Positions 58,115 through 64,000 of a DNA stretch of 64,000 bases are shown here, piece by piece; the stretch's first letter is position 1; every line of letters starts with the position of its first letter. The translations under genes were made by a program, and so were the position numbers. This stretch comes from Acidimicrobiales bacterium (GTDB lineage: Bacteria > Actinomycetota > Acidimicrobiia > Acidimicrobiales > Aldehydirespiratoraceae), in assembly GCA_029247365.1 (NCBI GenBank), contig JAQWLJ010000033.1:62001-126000 (forward strand), written 5' to 3'. The notes beneath the pieces were generated by a model. It made no database searches. It was not told the DNA's origin and saw only the letters and a program-made list of their open reading frames with translations.

Positions 58115-59027
58115 CGCGGTCGGCGACTTCGCCCTCTTCGGCGACCAGGTGGCCGGGCGCAACCTCGCGCATGACAACCCGCTCGGGGGAACTGCCCGAA
58201 GGCCACACCGGCGACGGGATCTCGTCGGTCAGCAGCGGCCGATCGCGCCGGATCCGAGGATCGGCGATCGGCACCGCATCAAGAAGCCGCTGCGTGTAGG
58301 AGTGTTGTGGGCTCTCGAAGATGGCCCGGCGGGGGCCGAGTTCGACGATCTGGCCGAGGTACATGACCGCCACCCGATGGCTCATCCGTTCGACAACGGC
58401 GAGATCGTGGCTGATGAACAGGTAGCTGAGCCCCAACTCTTCCTGCAGACCCATCATCAAGTTGATGACCTGGGCCTGGATCGACACGTCGAGTGCCGAC
58501 ACGGCCTCGTCAGCAATAACCAACTGGGGGTTGGTGGCGAGGGCTCGAGCAATACAAATTCGCTGGCGCTGACCGCCCGAGAACTGATGAGGGAATTGCC
58601 GCATCATGCCGGCTTCAAGCCCAACCTTGACGAACAAATCGGCCACCATCTCGTCGGCCTCAACGCCCTTCGCCTTGCCATGGATCAGCAACGGTTCGGC
58701 AACAGCCCGACCCACCGGCCGACGCGGGTCGAGGCTCGCGAACGGATCCTGGAAGATAATCTGCATTTTCTGGCGATGGCTACGCAACGCCCGGTTTCCG
58801 AGGGTGGAAATGTCTTCGCCATCGAGGATGACCTGCCCACTGGTGGGGTTGTGCAGCCGGATCATCGTGTGGGCAAGGGTCGACTTCCCGCACCCGCTCT
58901 CGCCGACAACCGCAAGCGTCTCGCCTCGTCCAACTTCAAGCGACACACCCTCGACCGCATGCACCATGGCCCCGTCACCGACCGGGAACTGCTTGCAAAG
59001 ATCTCGCACCTCAACCAGCGGACTCAC
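58101..59027 (-). CDS. oligopeptide/dipeptide ABC transporter ATP-binding protein (DppF/OppF-like)
   Basis: VVGESGCGKSTLAHTMIRLHNPTSGQVILDG, HQFSGGQRQRICIARAL. Confidence 0.95.
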   Translation of the reverse strand: MSPLVEVRDLCKQFPVGDGAMVHAVEGVSLEVGRGETLAVVGESGCGKSTLAHTMIRLHNPTSGQVILDGEDISTLGNRALRSHRQKMQIIFQDPFASLDPRRPVGRAVAEPLLIHGKAKGVEADEMVADLFVKVGLEAGMMRQFPHQFSGGQRQRICIARALATNPQLVIADEAVSALDVSIQAQVINLMMGLQEELGLSYLFISHDLAVVERMSHRVAVMYLGQIVELGPRRAIFESPQHSYTQRLLDAVPIADPRIRRDRPLLTDEIPSPVWPSGSSPERVVMREVAPGHLVAEEGEVADRVRPT

Positions 59028-59875
59028 GGCTGGTACTCCACAAGTTCAAACGGCGCAGGCTTGTCGAGTCCGGTCATGGAACCGAGCCGCGGCACCGAGG
59101 CCAGCAGCGCCTGCGTATAGGGCTCGGTGGCCGACTCGAAGATCTGCGTGACCGGACCGCGCTCAACGACCTTGGCCCGATTCATCACGACGACATCGTC
59201 GGCGACCTCGGCAACGACACCCATGTCGTGGGTGATGATCAAAACCGCAGCGCCAGTTTGCTCACGCAGGTCGCGCATCAGACCGAGAATCTGCGCCTGG
59301 ATGGTGACATCGAGCGCCGTAGTGGGCTCATCTGCGATGAGGACCTTCGGATCGCACGACAACGCCATAGCGATCATCACCCGCTGGCGCATGCCACCCG
59401 ACATCTCATGCGGGAACTGGGCCATACGCTCCTCGGGCTCAGGGATACGGACGAGGCGGAACATGTCGAGTACACGTTCGTTCGCCGCTTCTTTGTCGAG
59501 TCCCTGGTGCAGTATCACCGCCTCAGCGACCTGGTCACCCACCGAATAGACCGGGTTGAGGCTGGTGAGCGGCTCCTGAAAGATCATCGAGATCTGGTTG
59601 CCGCGGATCTCACGCATCTGGTCCTCGCGTTGGCGGACCAGATCGATCACCTCGCCATCGGAATTCCGAAAAAGGATCTCCCCGGCTTCGATCTTGCCGC
59701 GAGTACCGAGTTCGACAAGCCGCATGATCGACAACGCCGTCACCGACTTGCCCGAGCCCGACTCGCCGACGACAGCGAGCGTCTGTCCGGCATGGATATC
59801 GAACGACACGTCTTCGACCGCAGTAAACGAACCGAACGTGACCGTCAGGCCACGAACGCTGAGCAATGGGTCCAT
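59024..59875 (-). CDS. oligopeptide/dipeptide ABC transporter ATP-binding protein (DppD/OppD-like)
   Basis: [58 protein letters not shown]. Confidence 0.95.
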   Translation of the reverse strand: MDPLLSVRGLTVTFGSFTAVEDVSFDIHAGQTLAVVGESGSGKSVTALSIMRLVELGTRGKIEAGEILFRNSDGEVIDLVRQREDQMREIRGNQISMIFQEPLTSLNPVYSVGDQVAEAVILHQGLDKEAANERVLDMFRLVRIPEPEERMAQFPHEMSGGMRQRVMIAMALSCDPKVLIADEPTTALDVTIQAQILGLMRDLREQTGAAVLIITHDMGVVAEVADDVVVMNRAKVVERGPVTQIFESATEPYTQALLASVPRLGSMTGLDKPAPFELVEYQP

Positions 59876-60750
59876 TAGCGCCCCCGCAGCTTCGGGTTGA
59901 ACGCGTCCTGCAAGCCATCACCGATCAGGCTGAAGCTGAGCACCGTGGCAAAGATTGCAAGGCCGGGGAAGGTAACCGTCCACCAACCGTTGAGGAACGT
60001 CTGCCGGCTCAGCCCGATCATCAGACCCCAACTTTGGGATTGGGGGTCGCCCAGACCAAGGAAGGCGAGACCCGACTCGAACAAGATGGCAGCACCCATG
60101 ATCAGCGTGATCGACACGATCAGCGGCGGCAGCGCGTTGGGGAAGATGACCTGCCAGATGATCCGGAAATCGCTGGCACCGATGGCGCGCGCAGCCTTCA
60201 CGAACTCGAGGTTCTTCAGCCGCAGAAACTCGGCTCTGGTCAGCCGCGCGGTTTGGGGCCACGACGCCAGACCGATCGCAATGGCGACACTGCGCGTGCT
60301 CGGCGAGAACAAGGCGACGATGACCATCGCGAAGAGCAATGCGGGCAGAACCTGGAAGAGCTCAGTGAAGCGCATGAACGCGACATCGATCCAGCCGCCG
60401 TAGTACCCCGAGATCGCTCCGATCGTGACGCCGATGACAATGACGAGCAGCACCGCAACCAGCGCCACGGTGAGGCTGGTCGACCCGCCATTCACCACTC
60501 CAGCGAGCACGTCGCGGCCGAGGTAATCGGTGCCAAGCGCAGGGGCGTCGCCTTCGCCTGGACCCTGGAGGGGACGGGCAATGATCCGACTCGGATCCTG
60601 ATCGTAGAAGAACGAGCCGAAGAGGGTCATGAAGACGATGGCCGTAAGCAGCAAAGCGCCGAAAACAGCCGCCTTGTTGCGAACGAACAAGCGGAGGGCT
60701 TGGCGGCCGGGAGGCCCAAGATCACCCTGCTCGGGTGAAACGGCAGTCAC
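59875..60750 (-). CDS. peptide ABC transporter permease (DppC/OppC-like)
   Basis: LGTDYLGRDVLAGVVNGGSTSLTVALVAVLLVIVIGVTIGAISGYYGG. Confidence 0.95.
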   Translation of the reverse strand: MTAVSPEQGDLGPPGRQALRLFVRNKAAVFGALLLTAIVFMTLFGSFFYDQDPSRIIARPLQGPGEGDAPALGTDYLGRDVLAGVVNGGSTSLTVALVAVLLVIVIGVTIGAISGYYGGWIDVAFMRFTELFQVLPALLFAMVIVALFSPSTRSVAIAIGLASWPQTARLTRAEFLRLKNLEFVKAARAIGASDFRIIWQVIFPNALPPLIVSITLIMGAAILFESGLAFLGLGDPQSQSWGLMIGLSRQTFLNGWWTVTFPGLAIFATVLSFSLIGDGLQDAFNPKLRGR

Positions 60751-61724
60751 TAGGAAGCACCTCCCACTCGGATGCGCGGATCGATAAGTCGATAGACAAG
60801 GTCAGTGAGGATGTTGATGATCACCACGAGCGACGCCGAACAGATGAGAATGCCAAGCAGCACCGGCGCATCGCGCTGGAACACGGAGTCGGACGCGAGT
60901 CGCCCGAGGCCAGGCCAGTTGAAGACCGTCTCAACCAGCAACGCTCCCGACAGCATCTGGCCAAACTGCAGGCCGGCGACGGTGACAACCGGGATGACGG
61001 CATTGCGCAAGGCGTGCTTATAGACCACCCGGCGCTCCGCGAGGCCCTTGGCACGCGCCGTGCGGACGTAGTCGGACTGCAGCACCTCAAGCATCGAAGC
61101 TCGGGATAGACGCGAGTACTGGGCGAGATAGATCACACCGAGCGTGATCGACGGCAACACGAGGTGATGCGCGATGTCGATCCACTCTTCGAGCCAGTTG
61201 CCGTCGAGTCGGACATCGCGCATGCCGGAGACGGGGAACCACCGGACGTTCGACGCGAACATGATGACCAGCATCAGGCCGGTCCAGAAGACAGGCATCG
61301 AGTAGCCGGTGAGTGAGAACACGGTGACGCCGTGGCTGATCGGGTTCTCGGGGCGCCGGGCCGTGAACACTCCCACCAGCACCCCAAGGACGATCGCAAA
61401 GCTCACGGCGGTGCCGACCAGCAGGAAGGTCGGCCAGAGCCGCGTCGTGATCAGATCGGTGACGGGCTCGTTGAACCGGTATGAGGTTCCGAGGTCACCC
61501 TGGGCAACATCGCCGACGTAGCCGCCCAACTGGACCACGAACGGTTGGTCGAGGCCGAGGTCTTCGCGGATCTCCGCGATGACTTCGGGGTCGCCAGCTC
61601 CACTGTCACCGGCGATAACGATCGCCACATCGCCGGGGGCGAGGTGGATCAGCGTAAAGCACATGACGATCACGGCCAGGATCAGCCCGAGACTCCAGGC
61701 GATCCTGGCCGTGATCTGTTTCAT
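60750..61724 (-). CDS. peptide ABC transporter permease (DppB/OppB-like)
   Basis: FTLIHLAPGDVA, SLTGYSMPVFWTGLML, RTARAKGLAERRVVYKHALRNAVIPVVTVAG. Confidence 0.95.
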   Translation of the reverse strand: MKQITARIAWSLGLILAVIVMCFTLIHLAPGDVAIVIAGDSGAGDPEVIAEIREDLGLDQPFVVQLGGYVGDVAQGDLGTSYRFNEPVTDLITTRLWPTFLLVGTAVSFAIVLGVLVGVFTARRPENPISHGVTVFSLTGYSMPVFWTGLMLVIMFASNVRWFPVSGMRDVRLDGNWLEEWIDIAHHLVLPSITLGVIYLAQYSRLSRASMLEVLQSDYVRTARAKGLAERRVVYKHALRNAVIPVVTVAGLQFGQMLSGALLVETVFNWPGLGRLASDSVFQRDAPVLLGILICSASLVVIINILTDLVYRLIDPRIRVGGAS

Positions 61725-61747
61725 GTTCGTTTAACTAGCAGCACCAG

Positions 61748-63493
61748 CTACTCGGCAGCCAGCCACACGTCGTGCATCGGGCCGAGCTGGCCCCAAATGC
61801 CGATCGGTGGGTTCTGGACTCGCGGCTGGAAGGCCTGCCAGAACGGCGGCGTGTTGAGATACACCATCGGGACGTCCTGGTTGATGGTCTCCTGGGCCTG
61901 ACCGTAGAGGTCGACACGGGTGTCGAAGTCGAACTCGGCACCGGCCGAAGCCAGCAGCGCGTCGACATCGGGGTTGTTGTAGCCCGTGTTATTGGTCCAG
62001 ATGACACCGACGTTGTTGGTGCTCAGGTAGGTGCGGTGCACACCGATCACCGGGTCGCCCCAGTTCCAGACGTTGTTGATCGTCATCTGGTGCTCACCGG
62101 CAGCAACACGACCAGCCCATGACGGGAAGTCGGGGGTGGTGTTGACCTCGGCGTCAAAGCCGACATCTTGGAGCTGCTGCACGATGTACTCGGCGTAGGC
62201 AAGCTGTGAGCCCGAGACCGGGATGTAGTCGATGGCGAGCGAGATGCTGCTCGGATCGATGCCGGCATCGGCGAGGCGAGCCTGAGCTGCCTCGATGCCG
62301 GCGCCGTAATGCTCGGTGTCGGGGTTGTGGAAGGGGCTGCCGGGGTGGATGCCCGTGGTGGCCGGGAACGTCGTGCCCAGATCAAGAACATCGCTGATGA
62401 ACTCGCGATCGATCGCATCGGCGATCGCCTGACGAACGACAACGTCCGACAGGGCGGGATCGGCCAGGTTGAACTCGAGCCACTGGACCGGACCAACGGC
62501 TGCGTGGCCGTCGGCGGTGACGATCACGTCGTCGTTCTCCTGGAGGCGCACCACGTTGGCTGCACCGCCGAGGGTGGCTGACAGGTCGGTGTCGCCATTC
62601 TCGAGGCCGATGACGATCGAAGCTGCGTCGGGCACGATCTCGATGATGATCTCGTCGAGATACGGACGCTCGGGGATGAAGAAGTCCTCGAAAGCCTGCA
62701 TGCGGATGATCGAGCCAGCTTCGTACTCCACCAGCGTGAACGGACCCGAACCGACAAAGCAGTCGGTACCGGAGTTGCACGGGTGCTCCTTGATCGGCTG
62801 GCCGTCGTTGTAGACGTGCTCGGGGATAACCGGGAGAAGACCCGGCGACATGGCAAGCAGGATCGCCGGATGCGGTTCGCTCAGGTTGATCACAACCGTG
62901 TGGTCGTCGGGGGTGTCGACGCTGGCCACCGCCGCAAACATCGTTTTGAACGGGTGGTTGGCCTGCGAGGTCTCGAGTGAGAACTTCACATCGGCGGAGG
63001 TGATTGCTTCACCATCGTGGAAGACGGCGTCCTGCACGAGGTTAAGGGTCACGGTGAGACCGTCGTCGGAGATGTCCCAGCTCTCGGCCAGGTACGGCTG
63101 CGGCTGAAAGTTCTCGTCGAACAACAACGGCGAGGCGTTCAGCTGCGTGCCGGGTACCGCAGTCGCGTAGCCCGACTGAACGGTGCCATTGAGATGACGC
63201 GGCACCTGCGTGCTCTGGATCAACAGCGTGCCACCAGCCACCGGGCCGGAGTCAACTGCGCCTGAGTCACCGGCGTCGCTGTCTTCGGCTTCTTCGGCAA
63301 CGTCGGACATGTCGGCGGTCGACTCGTCGTCGTCCTCGGCAGGTTCGTCGTCGTCGGCCATGTCGTCGCCGGAGTCGTCCTCCGTCGCTGTGTCGTCGCC
63401 GGCGTCGCCGGCGCTGTCGTCGTCACCGCACGCGGCAGCGAGCATTGCGAAGCTGAGCAGGATCGCCAGCAGCGCGAGTAGTCGTTTCCTCAC
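61748..63493 (-). CDS. peptide ABC transporter substrate-binding lipoprotein (SBP_bac_5)
   Basis: GTG start with GGAGGGG RBS: VRKRLLALLAILLSFAMLAAACGDDDS lipobox; LNASPLLFDENFQPQPYLAESWDISDDGLTVTLNL. Confidence 0.93.
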   Translation of the reverse strand: MRKRLLALLAILLSFAMLAAACGDDDSAGDAGDDTATEDDSGDDMADDDEPAEDDDESTADMSDVAEEAEDSDAGDSGAVDSGPVAGGTLLIQSTQVPRHLNGTVQSGYATAVPGTQLNASPLLFDENFQPQPYLAESWDISDDGLTVTLNLVQDAVFHDGEAITSADVKFSLETSQANHPFKTMFAAVASVDTPDDHTVVINLSEPHPAILLAMSPGLLPVIPEHVYNDGQPIKEHPCNSGTDCFVGSGPFTLVEYEAGSIIRMQAFEDFFIPERPYLDEIIIEIVPDAASIVIGLENGDTDLSATLGGAANVVRLQENDDVIVTADGHAAVGPVQWLEFNLADPALSDVVVRQAIADAIDREFISDVLDLGTTFPATTGIHPGSPFHNPDTEHYGAGIEAAQARLADAGIDPSSISLAIDYIPVSGSQLAYAEYIVQQLQDVGFDAEVNTTPDFPSWAGRVAAGEHQMTINNVWNWGDPVIGVHRTYLSTNNVGVIWTNNTGYNNPDVDALLASAGAEFDFDTRVDLYGQAQETINQDVPMVYLNTPPFWQAFQPRVQNPPIGIWGQLGPMHDVWLAAE

Positions 63494-63549
63494 AGAGGTC
63501 CCCTCCTGTAGTTCAAGATGGCGGCGCCATCTCCACTGGTTATGGACCC

Positions 63550-63563
63550 TAACAAATTTGTTA
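63550..63563. promoter_or_regulatory. Operator-like palindrome between divergent dpp and amidohydrolase genes
   Basis: TAACAAATTTGTTA, perfect 14-bp palindrome in an AT-rich patch. Confidence 0.5.
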
Positions 63564-63624
63564 AGGTGTTTACCAGAGGATTCTGATCGTACTTCCCTAA
63601 CTGGCCGAGCGTCCAAGGACCACT

Positions 63625-64000
63625 GTGAGCGACACCGTCATCTATCTTGCCCGTCGGATCATCACCATGAATCCCGGACTTCCCTTCGCGGAAGCTGTCG
63701 CCGTGCAAGGCGACCGCATCCTCGGCGTTGGTGATCTTGCCGAACTGCGGTCATGGGGCCCACACACCATCGACGAGACATTCGTCGACCACGTGATCAC
63801 ACCGGGCTTCATCGAGGCCCACAGTCACAACATGACCGGCGGCATGTGGGCAAACACGTACCTCGGCTTCTTCGATCGCCGCGATCCCAACGGCAAGGTG
63901 TGGGCCGGCTGCAAGACGATCGAGGCCGTACAGGAACGCCTGCGCGAGGCCGAGATGGAAGTGGACGACCCGAGCGAGACGCTCATCGGCTGGGGGCTCG
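63625..64000 (+). CDS. YtcJ-like amidohydrolase, N-terminal part (runs off window end)
   Basis: GTG start: MSDTVIYLARRIITMNPGLPFAEAVAVQGDRILGVGDLAELRSW...HVITPGFIEAHSHN; paralogue of 55588-57225. Not in the supplied ORF track. Confidence 0.88.
   Translation, partial: MSDTVIYLARRIITMNPGLPFAEAVAVQGDRILGVGDLAELRSWGPHTIDETFVDHVITPGFIEAHSHNMTGGMWANTYLGFFDRRDPNGKVWAGCKTIEAVQERLREAEMEVDDPSETLIGWGL

Noticed and set aside
59866-60738. 290-aa plus-strand ORF opposite DppC
   Set aside because: Arg/Glu/Asp-rich shadow translation of a permease gene.
63265-63420. Repetitive gtcgtcg/tcgtcgtcc DNA considered as a tandem repeat or CRISPR-like array
   Set aside because: It is codon-level low complexity from the acidic lipoprotein linker; no spacer-repeat periodicity.
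1-64000. Prophage, transposon, CRISPR or defence-island content
   Set aside because: No integrase, transposase, phage structural, Cas, restriction or toxin-antitoxin motifs recognised in the ORFs; the Lhr helicase is a housekeeping-type repair protein.

Overview
The window is about 64 kb of high-GC, gene-dense actinobacterial-type chromosome (taxonomic impression only, no search was run). From left to right it holds: the 5' end of leuA on the minus strand with a readable leucine leader peptide and attenuator-like region; fatty-acid and hydrolase metabolism genes; two ABC-2 transporter pairs; a cyclase/AAA/TPR giant regulator; an FtsE/FtsX-like ABC system; nei-like glycosylase; guaB; a surface-polysaccharide locus of about 27 kb (23.5-51 kb); an Lhr-type helicase; and a CobW/Dpp peptide-transporter block flanked by two paralogous amidohydrolases. 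The most interesting system is in the polysaccharide locus. It has homologues of every step of the WbpA/B/E/D/I route to UDP-2,3-diacetamido-mannuronic acid, plus one polypeptide (35054-36985) that appears to fuse a class II glutamine amidotransferase to a WbpG-type N-acetyl-sugar amidotransferase. That fusion would replace the usual separate HisH2/HisF2 ammonia supply and suggests an acetamidino sugar. A SAM methyltransferase lies immediately upstream of it. The second strong signal is the leuA leader: a TTGACA-N16-TAGCGT promoter, an apparently leaderless 12-codon peptide MEHHRSFLLLLV, and a hairpin abutting the leuA Shine-Dalgarno. Other observations are a decayed GGDEF-EAL gene, recurrent leaderless promoter architecture, and several operator-like palindromes. 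No tRNA, rRNA, CRISPR array, transposase or phage genes were found.
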